From positions 1 through 27,711 of the forward strand of contig CAAELC010000146.1 of assembly GCA_900756715.1 (NCBI GenBank): a stretch of DNA of 27,711 nucleotides. Reading direction: 5' to 3'. The translations under genes were made by a program, and so were the position numbers. Shown here one piece after another: positions 1 to 10,600 of this stretch. Each line of letters starts with the position of its first letter. Position 1 is the first letter of the stretch. The stretch is from an uncultured Oscillospiraceae bacterium (GTDB taxonomy: Bacteria; Bacillota; Clostridia; Oscillospirales; Oscillospiraceae). The notes below the pieces were generated by a model. It made no database searches. It worked only from the letters and a program-made list of their open reading frames with translations, and was not told the DNA's origin.

Positions 1-844
1 CCGTTCCCTGAATCTCCAGCGTGGATGTTCCCGGCGTCACCGTCCATGTGCCGTTCGCCTGCTGCGTATAGGTGGCCGCAGGCACCGTGATCTGGCCCGC
101 CACGGTTGCAAAGGTTCCCGTTGCCGCATCGTAGGTGTACTGTGTTCCTTCGGTCCAGGCCGTTCCGTTGAAGGAAACTGCCACCGCCCGCAAAATGGGG
201 TCAAACACATCCTGCACCGCCACATTATCACCTGCCGCAGCATCCCGGCTGCCTGCGTTTTCAATGACAAAGGTGTACGTCAGCCTGCCGTTTTCCGTCA
301 CTGTCGCCGGGCACAGCGCCTTGCTGATGCGCAGATCCACCCCCAGCTCCATAAAGACCTCCGCCTGTGCCGTTACAGGGTTGGCCAGCGCATCCCCTGT
401 GACGGTGGCCGTGTTGGTAATGCCGGCCTCCGCTCCCAGCGGAGCGTAGTCATTCACCGCTGCCTCATATACCAGCGCCGCATTGCTGCCCGCCGGAATG
501 CTCAGGCCTGTCACCGTCATAGGCGGTCCGGCCGTCACCGTGGGCGTGGGCTGCAGAACGCCGCCCACATAATAGCGCAGCGTGCCCGCGCGGTAGCTCA
601 GCGGGTACAGGGTATCCCCCGCAAAGGTATACCCGCCCAGATTGTCTGTTACCGTCAGACCAGTCAGCGTTCCGCCGCTGTTGACCAGCGTCAGCACATA
701 GGTCACGCTGCCGCCCCGGCCATATCCGCTGCTTACCGCCGTCTTGGCGGCAGTAAGCGCCTCCACCAGTTCGCCGGTCACGGTGTTGGAATTGGTGCTG
801 CCGCCGCTGTAGGAAAGGGTTGCAAAGTTTGTAAATCTTGCCAT
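1..844 (-). CDS. DUF11-repeat protein, leaderless, C-terminus outside the window
   Basis: An open frame runs from ATG at 844 to the window edge with no stop (281 codons seen), preceded by a GGGAG ribosome-binding site about 10 bases upstream. The protein is rich in Thr, Val, Gly and Ala and reads as beta-sandwich repeats. One unit (about residues 45-150) ends in a segment reading ITNTATVTGD, the usual hallmark of DUF11 (TIGR01451-type) domains. A second unit starts near residue 165 with LRISKAL and continues into TYTFVIENAGS. There is no hydrophobic signal peptide at the N-terminus, which starts MARFTNFATLSYSGG. Similar leaderless DUF11 proteins occur in clostridia. Their location is not clear to me; a surface or spore-layer role would be inference. 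It lies 70 bases downstream of the symporter gene on the same strand. Confidence 0.8.
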   Translation of the reverse strand, partial: MARFTNFATLSYSGGSTNSNTVTGELVEALTAAKTAVSSGYGRGGSVTYVLTLVNSGGTLTGLTVTDNLGGYTFAGDTLYPLSYRAGTLRYYVGGVLQPTPTVTAGPPMTVTGLSIPAGSNAALVYEAAVNDYAPLGAEAGITNTATVTGDALANPVTAQAEVFMELGVDLRISKALCPATVTENGRLTYTFVIENAGSRDAAAGDNVAVQDVFDPILRAVAVSFNGTAWTEGTQYTYDAATGTFATVAGQITVPAATYTQQANGTWTVTPGTSTLEIQGT

Positions 845-914
845 AATGCACACTCCCGTTTTTTCTTTGAGGCTTTCCCCCTTACAGCGTATGCACCCCC
901 AGCCCCCGGCGCCC

Positions 915-2156
915 CTATCTCACCGGTGTCACCTTTGCCAGCCACCCAGGGCCGTCTGTGTAGCGGGACACCACGAAGCACGCCGCATAGTCCCCGGTGG
1001 CGTTTATCATAGTGGCAGGCGGGTCCACCAGATTGCCGATGGCCACCAGAATGGGAAAGGCCAGCTCCATCTGCCCCGGGAAAAACAGGGAGCAGATGAT
1101 GTATTCTCCAATATAGCCCCCGCCCGGCACGCCGGACATGCCCACCGAGGATAAAACCGCCACCAGAACAATCAGCGGCAGCTGCCGCCACTCCATGCTC
1201 CGCCCGAACACGCCCAGCACAAAGGCAATTTTCAGCACGCAGGAAAAGCACGAGCCATCCATGTGCATGGTGGCCCCCATGGGAATCACCAGTTCGGCCA
1301 CATCCTTTCGTATTCCCGTTGCCTCGGCCGCCTCCATGTTGGTGGGAATGGTGGCCACCGATGAGCAGGTACCCAGCGACACCAGCGCCGGGCGCAGGAT
1401 ATGCCGCAGCATGATGCCCGGTCCCTGCCGCCCGCCGCCAAACCGCGCCAGCAGCGGAAAGACCGTCACCAGATACAGCAGGCACAGCGGATAATATACC
1501 GCCATGGCCCTGCCGTATCCTGCCGTGATGACTCCCCCGTAATCCGCCACCAAGCCGGAGAAAATGGCAAAAAATGCCACCGGCGCGTAGCAGGTCACCA
1601 GCTGCACAAAGCGCAGCATCACCGCGCTGCCTTCCCGCAGCAGCTGGGCCATCCGTCCATCCGGCCCGCCGGACAGATTCACGGAAAATCCAAACAGAAT
1701 GGAAAATACGATCAGCGGCAGCATCGCCTGCCGGCTCAATAGGCCCACAAAGTCGCTGGCGGTGAAAAAGTTCACCAGCAAATCCCCCAGCGAGGCATAC
1801 TCTCCCACCTCCCCGGTGGTCAGGCTGCTCCATGGCGCTGTTACCGGCGGGAAAAGCTTCATCAGCACAAACATCAACGCCGCAGCAATGGCTCCCGTCA
1901 CCACAAACACCGTCAGTGTGACCCCCATAATCCGTCCCGCCCTGCGGCGGCTGTTCATCCCCGCTACCGACGCGGAGATGGAGAAAAACACAAGCGGCAC
2001 CACCACGCAGAACATCATGTTGATGAATACCGTTCCCAGCGGCCGAATGGCCTGTGCCACTCCGGGCAGCAGCCCGCCCACCACGCACCCTGCCACCATG
2101 GCCGCCAGCATCACCGCCAGGAATCGGTACTGGCGCAGCGCAGGCTTCCCTTCCAT
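915..2156 (-). CDS. Sodium:dicarboxylate/amino-acid symporter (DAACS family)
   Basis: A 413-residue membrane protein of the GltP/DctA family, which couples uptake of glutamate, aspartate or C4-dicarboxylates (sometimes cystine or Ser/Thr) to sodium or protons. Visible family motifs are the serine-rich HP1 loop (CSSVATIPTN), the TM7 sodium-site motif as MHMDGS (usually NMDGT), the HP2 loop (GMSGVPGGGY), and the C-terminal DPPATMINATGD segment that contributes substrate-binding residues in TM8. About eight membrane segments plus two re-entrant loops are expected. The start is set at 2156 because GGGGGA lies just upstream; a longer frame to 2276 has no such site and runs through the terminator hairpin at 2231-2272. 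Substrate cannot be decided by reading. The changes in the TM7 motif and HP1 suggest a divergent subfamily. Confidence 0.9.
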   Translation of the reverse strand: MEGKPALRQYRFLAVMLAAMVAGCVVGGLLPGVAQAIRPLGTVFINMMFCVVVPLVFFSISASVAGMNSRRRAGRIMGVTLTVFVVTGAIAAALMFVLMKLFPPVTAPWSSLTTGEVGEYASLGDLLVNFFTASDFVGLLSRQAMLPLIVFSILFGFSVNLSGGPDGRMAQLLREGSAVMLRFVQLVTCYAPVAFFAIFSGLVADYGGVITAGYGRAMAVYYPLCLLYLVTVFPLLARFGGGRQGPGIMLRHILRPALVSLGTCSSVATIPTNMEAAEATGIRKDVAELVIPMGATMHMDGSCFSCVLKIAFVLGVFGRSMEWRQLPLIVLVAVLSSVGMSGVPGGGYIGEYIICSLFFPGQMELAFPILVAIGNLVDPPATMINATGDYAACFVVSRYTDGPGWLAKVTPVR

Positions 2157-2230
2157 AAAAATCCCCCTTTTTGTGTTCTGTTCTTCTATATATAGCGGCC
2201 TGAGGGTGCAATATGCGTTCCGTAGTAAAA

Positions 2231-2272
2231 AACTCCGTCTGGCAGACAGGATTCTATCTGCCAGACGGAGTT
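2231..2272 (-). terminator. Hairpin terminator closing the pilus operon
   Basis: A perfect 16-bp inverted repeat (2231-2246 with 2257-2272) encloses a 10-base loop. Read leftwards, it is followed by a run of six T. It lies about 40 bases past the EamA stop, so it is well placed to end the pilus transcript before the symporter gene. The plus-strand side has only a weak T stretch. Confidence 0.9.
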
Positions 2273-2311
2273 GCATTTTCTCTTTTTATGTCTATAAAGG
2301 CTCGTTTCCGT

Positions 2312-3175
2312 TTATTTCAGCAAATAAATTGCCGTCAGGATGCATACAAGCCCCAGCACCACCCACAGGCTCAGCGGCTCGCCGAACGCAATCACGCCTG
2401 CCACAGACGCCACCACCGGCTCAATGCTGGCCAGAATAGAAGCCTTGCCGCCTTCCACATCGACCAGACCCCGTGTGTACAGGAAATAGGGCAGCACGCT
2501 GGAAAACGCCACCAGCCCCACCGTCACCGCGAGCAGCCTCCCATCTGCGGAGATAGCGGACACCGCCTGCACCGGATCGGACAGAAACACCGAGCCCAGC
2601 CCGGCAAATACGAAGGTGTAATACACCACCGTCATCGGCTTGTAATAGGCCAGCGCGTAGCGGCTGAAAATGGTGTAGGCCGCGTAAAACAGGCCGCTGC
2701 CCAGCCCCATCAGCAGGCTTACCGGCGTTATGGCCAGCCCGCCGCTCCACACGCCGCTGGCAAAGGAGCATCCCAGAAAAGCTACACCCAGCGCCAGCAG
2801 CTTTCGCTTTGTGATTGGCTCCCGCCACAAAAGCGCGCTCAGCAGCACCACAAAAATCGGGGCCGTGTACAGCAGGATCGCCGCCATCGCCAGCGAGCAC
2901 CGCTGCTGGCAAGAGAAATACAGCAGGGTAAACAGCAGCACGCTGATAATCCCCGTTCCGAAGAAATAGGGCAGGTGCCGCAGGCGGATGCGAAACACAC
3001 TGCGGTCGGCAAGGAGGAAAATCACGGTGAGAAGCACCAGACTGCCCAGATTGCGCAGCATCACAATGTCCCGGGGCGCAAAGCCCGCCGCGTTCAGCGT
3101 CCGGTTGAACAGGCCAATGGTGCCCCAGATCGAGCCGGCCAATAAAATCAGCAGGTAAGACCCATATTTTTTCAT
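2312..3175 (-). CDS. EamA/DMT-family transporter
   Basis: A 287-residue, very hydrophobic protein with about ten predicted membrane helices arranged as two EamA repeats (roughly residues 5-135 and 150-285). It starts with the typical LLAGSIWGTIGLFNR segment, and the second repeat ends SILASIEPVVASVAGVIAFGEPLS, the usual E-P-V hallmark of the drug/metabolite transporter superfamily. Substrate is unknown. ATG at 3175 has AAGGAAGG just upstream, which overlaps the end of the preceding minor-pilin gene (stop at 3185, 9-base gap). It is therefore almost certainly translated from the same message as the pilus genes, although nothing links its function to them. It may simply be the last passenger before the terminator at 2231-2272. 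Confidence 0.92.
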   Translation of the reverse strand: MKKYGSYLLILLAGSIWGTIGLFNRTLNAAGFAPRDIVMLRNLGSLVLLTVIFLLADRSVFRIRLRHLPYFFGTGIISVLLFTLLYFSCQQRCSLAMAAILLYTAPIFVVLLSALLWREPITKRKLLALGVAFLGCSFASGVWSGGLAITPVSLLMGLGSGLFYAAYTIFSRYALAYYKPMTVVYYTFVFAGLGSVFLSDPVQAVSAISADGRLLAVTVGLVAFSSVLPYFLYTRGLVDVEGGKASILASIEPVVASVAGVIAFGEPLSLWVVLGLVCILTAIYLLK

Positions 3176-3184
3176 AAGCCTTCC

Positions 3185-3673
3185 TTACCCATTCAGCCGC
3201 TTCACTTCAAATTCCGTCTCCGCCAGCACACGGCTGCCGTCGGTAATCTGTATCGTTACACCAAAAATGTCTGTATTCCTGTTGTAGGTCAGTGTGACCT
3301 CCTTCGCCTTCAAGCCCCGGGGATAGGCCGAGGCGCTCAGCAGCTTTTTTCCGCCCAGCGTTACATGTCCGTCCTCATCCACCTGAAAGGTATCGCCTTT
3401 TTCCGCTACGCTGCCCACATTCTGGATGAAGATCTTGCTGACGCCGCCCTCCTCACTCTCTTCCACGCTGCCGCAGTAGCGCAGCTTGTCGCTGATATTG
3501 GCCGTCAGCGTAGAGCACAGCAGCTGTGCCTCAGACATGCGGGTAGAATTGGTGTAGGTGCTGCTGGAAAACCGGATTCCCACCACCAGCAGCGCACTCA
3601 GCAAAAGCACCACCACCACGGCACACAGCAGCTCCGTCATGGTGAAGCCCCGGCTGTTTTTCAGCTTCTTCAT
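3185..3673 (-). CDS. Minor pilin / pseudopilin
   Basis: A 162-residue protein with a class III prepilin signal: a short basic leader (MKKLKNSRG), a cleavage site after Gly9, then FTMTELL with Glu at mature position 5 and a hydrophobic helix to about residue 32. Such proteins are cleaved by PilD and built into the type IV pilus or its tip. The remainder (about 130 residues) is a small beta-rich globular domain with two cysteines (in the LLCSTL and LRYCGS segments) that could form a disulfide. I see no closer family than pseudopilin. Its ATG overlaps the stop of the upstream pilin-like gene (ATGA), pointing to translational coupling within the minor-pilin block. Confidence 0.85.
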   Translation of the reverse strand: MKKLKNSRGFTMTELLCAVVVVLLLSALLVVGIRFSSSTYTNSTRMSEAQLLCSTLTANISDKLRYCGSVEESEEGGVSKIFIQNVGSVAEKGDTFQVDEDGHVTLGGKKLLSASAYPRGLKAKEVTLTYNRNTDIFGVTIQITDGSRVLAETEFEVKRLNG

Positions 3674-3963
3674 GGTGTATCCTCCCCGGCGGTGTAATAC
3701 AGATAGTCGTTTTCCTGATACATCTGTACCTTCGCCGTTCCGGAAAGCCCATCGTTTCCGCTGCCCCGCAGCGTTATTGTGGCCTCTCCCTGCTGTGCAG
3801 CGTCCGAATAGCGGAAGGATACATCCCGCTGACGCACCTTGGCGTTGATTTTAGCCGCCGTAATGGCGGAGGTGGTTAAAAAGGCAAAGGTCAGCACAAT
3901 AATCAGCAGTGAAACCAGCGTCTCTACCAGCGTCTCACCCCGCGTGCTTTTCAGCTTTTTCAT
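3670..3963 (-). CDS. Small pilin-like protein with an ETLVE signal
   Basis: A 97-residue protein starting MKKLKSTRG|ETLVETLVS: a prepilin leader with the predicted cleavage after Gly9, Glu at mature +1 instead of Phe, and Glu at +5. A hydrophobic helix spans about residues 14-32. Only about 60 residues follow, too few for a full pilin head. This resembles small GspI/PilV-type minor pilins of Firmicutes. The gene starts within the TGATG junction with the upstream gene and ends in an ATGA overlap with the next one, so the three small pilin genes form one coupled block. A role as a tip or priming subunit is inference from neighbours and signal type. Confidence 0.82.
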   Translation of the reverse strand: MKKLKSTRGETLVETLVSLLIIVLTFAFLTTSAITAAKINAKVRQRDVSFRYSDAAQQGEATITLRGSGNDGLSGTAKVQMYQENDYLYYTAGEDTP

Positions 3964-4583
3964 CAGGACGCCCCCTTTTCAATCTGCGGCAGTTCCCAGC
4001 GCACCTGCGTGGTGGTTACCTGCAAAATGCTTCCGTCGGTGCCGCCTGTCAGGGTCTTTGTCTCCTGCGTGCTGCTGCCCCGCAGCGTCAGCGTCATGCG
4101 GCAGTCGGCATCCCCGCCGTCTGCCAGAGACAGGCGCACAGCAATATTATAATTTTCATCCATGGTAAATTCCGCCCTGACCGCGTCCATACCCGTAGTG
4201 GCTCCGGCAGAGAGGGTGATTGTGTCGCTGTAGGAGGCGAAATTCTCCTCTCCTACCCGCTTCATGCCCCGTTCCAGCCATTGCTTCATCACTCCGTTGG
4301 GTCCGATGACCGTTGTGGTGCTGCCTGTTACCGTGCCGTCGCCATCCAGCGTCCGGCTCACTTCCACCGTATAGGAGGAATTCTCAATATCATCCCGCAG
4401 CAGCTCCGCAGCGGAGCTGACGGTCAGATAGGCCTGCTGGCTGGCCCGGTCATTTTCCAGATGGTGGGCAGCGGTGGTGGCGGCGGTCAGGATTACGACG
4501 CTGACCACCGTAGCCGCCAGCAGCAGGAGGAGGGCCATGAAAATGGTGGCGCCCTGCTGCTGTTTCAGTTTTTTCATCTTCAT
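3963..4583 (-). CDS. GspK/PilX-like minor pilin lacking Glu5
   Basis: A 206-residue protein with the leader MKMKKLKQQQG followed by ATIFMALLLLLAATVVSVVIL. The Gly cleavage position and hydrophobic helix are kept, but mature position 5 is Met rather than Glu. Loss of Glu5 is known for GspK-type pseudopilins that cap the fibre, and the QxGATxxxALLLL pattern is shared with PilX N-terminal domains. The rest is about 165 residues, beta-rich, with one cysteine. GGAGGGGAGGAC precedes ATG 4583, which supports this start, although Met3 is also possible. It follows the giant adhesin-like pilin by 31 bases and overlaps the next small pilin. The tip-capping role is inferred. Confidence 0.82.
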   Translation of the reverse strand: MKMKKLKQQQGATIFMALLLLLAATVVSVVILTAATTAAHHLENDRASQQAYLTVSSAAELLRDDIENSSYTVEVSRTLDGDGTVTGSTTTVIGPNGVMKQWLERGMKRVGEENFASYSDTITLSAGATTGMDAVRAEFTMDENYNIAVRLSLADGGDADCRMTLTLRGSSTQETKTLTGGTDGSILQVTTTQVRWELPQIEKGAS

Positions 4584-4614
4584 GTCCTCCCCTCCGGCCC
4601 CTTTATTCCCCGTT

Positions 4615-7600
4615 TCATTCCTGACCGGTATCGGTTTTGTCCTCAGTGGTCTTAAAAACAGGCATAAATACCGTATCCTGATAGAGTTTTGTTGTCACAT
4701 CCGGCGTCCAGCCGATGATGGTTCCGCTGGCTCCGGCCAGCTCCTCTGCCGTGGGCAGATTGCTCTGCGCCGTCTGCCCAAAGGGCACCGGCTTTTTGAT
4801 TACATTCCTTCCGAATGTATCCAGTGCGAAGGATGCTGTAACCTGTGTATCCGCCTCGGTCAGCACATAGGGCGTGGTCAGCACAAAGGGATTGTGGCTG
4901 CTGTTCTCCAGCGTGATGCGCAGCGTCACCTGCTCCTGCTCGCTTCCCCGCAGGGTTATCGCCCGGCAGGTATAGCCGTTTTCCGTCACTGCGTCGGAAA
5001 TGACAACCCGGTATCTGTCGCTGCCGGTGCCGCCAGGCAGGCTGTAGGTTACGCCGGTGCTGCTGATAACCTGGATTTCCGTCACCGTCATATCCTTCAG
5101 ATCGGCTGCCTGCCCCTGACTGTACAGGAACAGAGCCGCACCCTTGCAGGAGGGCGCCCCGGTCTGGAAGGTCACCCGTCCGGGGTCTGTAGCCAGATCC
5201 CACCGGGTCCCCTCCCGGTTCATGGTTCCCTGGGTATAAACGGCGGATGCCGTTTCGGCAGTACCCTGCCGCTCCGTTCCGGCAATGCCCAGAATGCCCT
5301 GCATCCGGATGGTGGCCGGCAGGCGCAGCTCACCGGTATAGGTTCTGCCGCCCAGCGTATAGGAGCCTTTAATCAGCAGCGTCTCCTCGCCCTCGCTTCG
5401 GCCTGTTACGGTGACATGATTGCCGCTGACAGTGAGTGTAGCGACCTGGCCGCCGCTTTCGCCCATGGCGTCCCAGCTTATGCCGGACAGCGCCTGAGCT
5501 TTGCTGTTGCGGGCAGTCAGCGTCAGGGTGTCGCTTTCACCCACATACTCGTCCACACTCTGCCGGTCGGCCGAAATCGTAAGCACAGCGGTGACATTTA
5601 CCGCAAGGCGGGCCGTGTAGCTGCCCAGTGTGGCGGTAATTTCTGTGGCGCCCACATTCTGGCCCACAAGGCGCACCTGATAGGTGCCGTCTGAAACCCT
5701 TGTCATCTGAGCCTGCACCACGCCTTCTCTGGAGAACTGCAGCTGCGGCTCCTGCGTGCCCGGGGCGGTGCCTACAAACCGCAGGTCCAGCGTAATGGCG
5801 GATTCTCCCAGGGCATCATCGTAATCGCTGATCAGGTCCAGATCTGCCATACCCTGCGACCAGTACAGCCCGGCCTGCGGCCACCGGCCATAGTGCAGGT
5901 AAGCCGTTCCGACCACATTCCGCTGAGTCAGCACCGCCGGGAAGGGATAATCCTGTCCCAGCAGCGCCGTGCTGTTGCCGGGGAAGCTGTACTTGCCGTG
6001 AACCAGCGCGCCGTTTTCCTCGGTCGTGACCCACTGGAAGCTGCTGCCCAGCGCCTGGGAGAAGCTGTCGTATGTATTGGCCCGGCCGGTGGTGTTCTGG
6101 GGTGTGATGCTGGCACCGGTTTTGCGGGACATCTGCTCATAGGTCAGGCCCGTAAGGCCGTTGACATCGTTATTCCATGCCCAGCCGCTCCAGCTGAAGT
6201 CCTTCAGGTAATTCAGATACCCTGCCAGCATGGCCTCCTGCGCCGACTTGCTGCTCAGCAGCGCACTGAGGGAATTCCTGCCGGAGCTGCCGCCGGTTTT
6301 ACTGTAATACTTGGGCAGCTTGGCAAAGGAGATATTCTCCTTGCTGCTATTGAGATAGTAGCAGTTTTGGATGGTAACACTGGTGCGGCCGTTGCGGTCT
6401 GCCACGCTGCCCATCAGGGAAATGCCTGTGATGGTTCCCTCCATATTGGGGAAATCCATATAGGTGTAGCAGTTGTTGAAAACCGGCTTTCCGTCCACGC
6501 TTCCCTCTGCGTTTATAAAGTTCTTGAAGCTGGCGGAAAAGCCGCTGCCGCCGATGCCGCCGATGTAGACATAGGTATCCGGCCCATAGGGTGCGCTTGC
6601 ATTGGCCTTGACCTGCACGGTGGATTTGGGGTCTGCAAAGACATTATTGTCCTCTCCCGCTACCACGCGCTCCCTCAGGGTATCCGCCCCCACGGAAATA
6701 GATCCGCCGGTATAGCAGTCTGTAACCACATAGCGCACGCCGCCAGCCAGACCGCCCACGCGCACATAGTTGCCGTACAGCGCGGCGTTCATATAGCCAT
6801 CGGTATCTATATGGGTGCAGTTGATTTTCAGGTCCACCACGGCGGAGCACTTATTCAGGTTGACGCTGGACACGCCCACCAGACCGCCGATGGCGGCCTC
6901 ACCCAGATGCTGCCGGTTTTTACTGTTGTCGATGACCTGATAGCCGGCAATGGCGCAGTTGGTGATATTGCCTTTGCCCATGTTGCTGTTGTAGTCATAG
7001 GCAATGCCCACAAGGCCGCCCAGTGCATAGGAGGTGGAATACTGGCGCACGGTCTGGGCGCCGCCGGAGGGCGTTGCGTCCGTGCTGCGCTGGATAACGG
7101 CACCGTTGTCACTGTAGAGGACGATGTTCTGAATCTCCGCGCCTGCCGTGGTGCCGAAAATGCCCACATTATAGCAGTAGGAGTCAATATTCACATTTTT
7201 GATGTAATAGCTCTGCCCGTCATACTTGCCGCCGAACCAGTTGTACAGCACCATACTGTAGTTTTTGCTGTTGCCACTGTCATAGACGGAGCCTGCGATG
7301 GGATGGAAGCTGTAATTCTTCTTCCCGTCCTCGGGAGCGGTCAGATCCTGTCCATTGAGATCGTGGGTCTGCTGCCAGGTTCGGATCGGACGCGAGCCGC
7401 CCACCCTGTCACCGGCGATGGCCTGCTCCTTGGTCTGCTCTGCATTCCCTCTACTGGCTGTATATTGCAGGTAGGGATAATACTGATAGTCATATGCATA
7501 CGACCACACGGAGGAATCCCACTGGCCTGTTCCGGCTACATCCCGGTCTGTCCGGCCGCTGCCCTGATAGTAGCTCCAGTTGAGGTATTGCAGCTGCTCC

Positions 7601-10600
7601 ACCGAGCGCACCTGATAGGGCAGGTCGTCGGTACCCAGCTCCACGGAGCCGCCGGTGCCGATGGACTGAACGGCGTAGGAGTTTGCAAAGAAGGGGCTGA
7701 CGGCATAGCTGAAGGTGTTTCCGTTCAGGGTCAGCAGCCACACGCCGTTGGCCTTGGTACCGGACACCATGTGCAGCCCCGTATCGGAGGTCTGATAGGT
7801 GACAAAGCTGAACTGCGGCATCTGCTGGTGCAGGGCTGCGGCAGCCTCGTTATTCTGCCCGGCGTGGGTCATGTTCCACATTTCCAGACTCGGCCCTTCA
7901 TTGCCCTCGGCCCAGTAATAGCCGTAGCCATAGCTGGTAATCTTGCCGCCGTCGTCATGGGCAAGGCAAAGGCTGCTGCCGGACTTGCGCTGGCTGCCCT
8001 CGAAACCGATGTAGGTGAAGTGGTAGCCGGAGTTGCTGCCGCCCTCCTCCAGCTCCCAGTACACCATGCCGACGGTGCCCAGATCTGCCCGGGTAACCCA
8101 GTCGCCATAGTGAACATACTGGCCGCCGTGCCCGGTGACGCTGGCAGGATAAGCATACGGCTGGCCCGCAGAATTCTGGGTATTGGGGTGGCGGTAGGTA
8201 TGCCCGGCCGTGGCCGAGCCAAAGCCGGAGACGGCAGAGGCCAGCTGTTCATCGCTGACGGCCCGGGCACCGGACTGGTCCTTGTAATCATACAGGTGCA
8301 CCTGTTCCATATAGCGGTATGTACCGCCGCTGAGGTAGCGGCAGGCCGTCACGCTGCCTGTGGCCGGGGCAAAGCCCCATGTGCCGTCTGCGCCGGGGGA
8401 CATCAGCGCCGTGGCGCAGTAGCTGTTGCGGACGGAGCCGGTGTTCTCGGCCGTGAAGCCCGCCAGCACCACGCCGGTGCCGCGAATCTGCTGAATTTCG
8501 ATATTGGCCATGGCGTAGCTTTGCAGCACCGTGCCGCCATTGCCGCCAGTAAAGCCCCCCGTCAGCAGGCGGGCATAGTTACTGCTGCCGGTAATGGAGG
8601 GCGTGCTGACGCCGGAGGCACGGATGGTGCCCCCATTATAGCCCACAAGGCCGCCCAGATACAGAATGCTGCCCTGATAGGCGTTGCTGCCGACGGAATA
8701 GCCCGCCGCCGCACAGTTATAAATCGTGCCGTCGTTGCGGCCTGCCAGCGCACCGGCATAGGCCGTCTTCATACGCACCTCGCCGCTGAGGCGGACGGAC
8801 ATTTCCTTTTCGCCGGTGGTCAGCACGATGTTGCGCAGCGCGCCCCGGTTAAGCCCGAACAGGCCCGCATAGTCGCCGTCAGGAGCGCTGGTCAGCGGCA
8901 CGGCAGCGATTTCATTCCAGCCGCCGTCATACGCATGGGTAAAGGCGCTGCTTTCCGATGCACCGATGGCCTGCTGCTGCGTCACGGCCTGACCGCCGCG
9001 GCCATAGGCCGCCCAGCTGTAGGCACCGTAGTCGATGGGCCGCTCCTGCTGGAAGGTAGCGTCCCCGGAAAGCAGGGGCGCGTAGTCTGCATAATACAGG
9101 CTCAGATTATTCAGCTGCCGGGCGGTGCGCACGCCAATTTCTGCCGGTGCGGTGGGCTGCTCCTCGCCCATGGTCACGGTGGCAGTGAAGTGAGGGTTGA
9201 AGTAATAGCTGACAGCATCTACCCACACCTGCCGGTAAAACCCGGTAACCTCGGTTGTGTTCACCAATTCTCCGGGCAGGGGCAGCAGATAGTAGCCGTC
9301 TCCCATAGAGATGGCCGAATCCTTGCTGAGCGTCACGGTCTGCTCGGCGCCGGAGAGGGTGTAGCGCAGGGTTACATCCTGCTCGGGCTGGGTGTTATAC
9401 ACCATGCCGTATCCATCGCCCAGCACGGTGCCGTCATCCTTCAAAGTGGCCTTATTGGCGCCGCGGAAGCCATAGCTGCCGTCGGCATATGCCTCGTAAT
9501 AGGCCAGCGCACCGGATTCGAAGGTGGCCTTCCAGTCGCCATAGTGGCCAAGGCCCTTCAGTCTGGGGTAGGAATACGCGCCCAGACCCATGCCGTCCAT
9601 CAGGTTATAGGCCACGGTATTGCTGCCGCCCGTTTCCGCCGTAAAGGCATCGCCGAGATATTGCTCCACGGCGGCGGCGCGGTTCTGCCCGCTCCATTCC
9701 TCGAAGTCCACAAAAGTGGTGCCCGGCAGGTTCTGATCGGCCTGTGCCATGTAGTAGACCCGGTTGACCGCCGGATCATCTTCATTGGGGTTGGGGCGGG
9801 CCGTGGAATAGGTCAGCCTTTCCCCGGTCAGAGGAGCGCAGGCCGTGTAGCAGGTGTCCACCACATCCCACACACCGGAGATGCTGCCGGCTATCAGGCC
9901 CGCCGTCTCGCCGCCCTGCAGAAAGCCTGCGGCATAGCAGTTGGTAAGGCTGATATTGGCCGTGCCGTAGCAATCGCCCACAAGGCCGCCTGCCTTGCCG
10001 GTGGCATATACATAAGAATCCGCATAAGAAGCGGTGATGCTGGTCGTGCTGCGTGCAAGGCCCACCAGCCCGCCTGCGCTGGAGCCGCCCTGCAGAACGG
10101 TGGAGGCAAAGCTGCCGGAAACCGTCAGGCTCCGACCGCCGGTGCTGCCCACAAGGCCGCCTGCGGCTCCGCCGCCGCTGAGCCACACATCCTGCTCGGT
10201 TTTCCCGCTGAGCTTATCCCGGGAGGGGCTGAGATAGACCTGACAGCCCTCCACCGTTGTGGCGCCGCTGAGGCTGCCCACAAGGCCGCCTGCATTTCCG
10301 GCTGCCGTGATCTGCGCGCCGCACAGGCGGATGTTGCGCAGGGTGCCCTGATAGCTTTCAAACAGGCCGCCGTCACCCGCCGTTACCACCGGCAGACCGT
10401 AAATCACAGGGTGGAAGGTCTGGCCGCCTATCACGGCGGAGGAATCATACTGACGAAGATTCCCATTACGGATGGGCGTGAAGGTAAGGCCCGGATAGAC
10501 GCTGTCCCAGCCGTCTTCCTCGTTGGCATTGACAAACTGAATGTCCTGCTGCTGCACGACCCGGGTAATGGCCCCCGGCAAACCGGAATCCCGGTCCAGA

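Noticed and set aside
778..2211. A 477-codon minus-strand frame overlapping the symporter
   Set aside because: It is a different frame of the same strand. The symporter frame carries the family motifs and a good ribosome-binding site; this one does not.
2157..2230. Promoter for the symporter (TTGCAC and TATATATAG on the minus strand)
   Set aside because: The spacing is 11-15 bases, too short for a confident sigma-A promoter.
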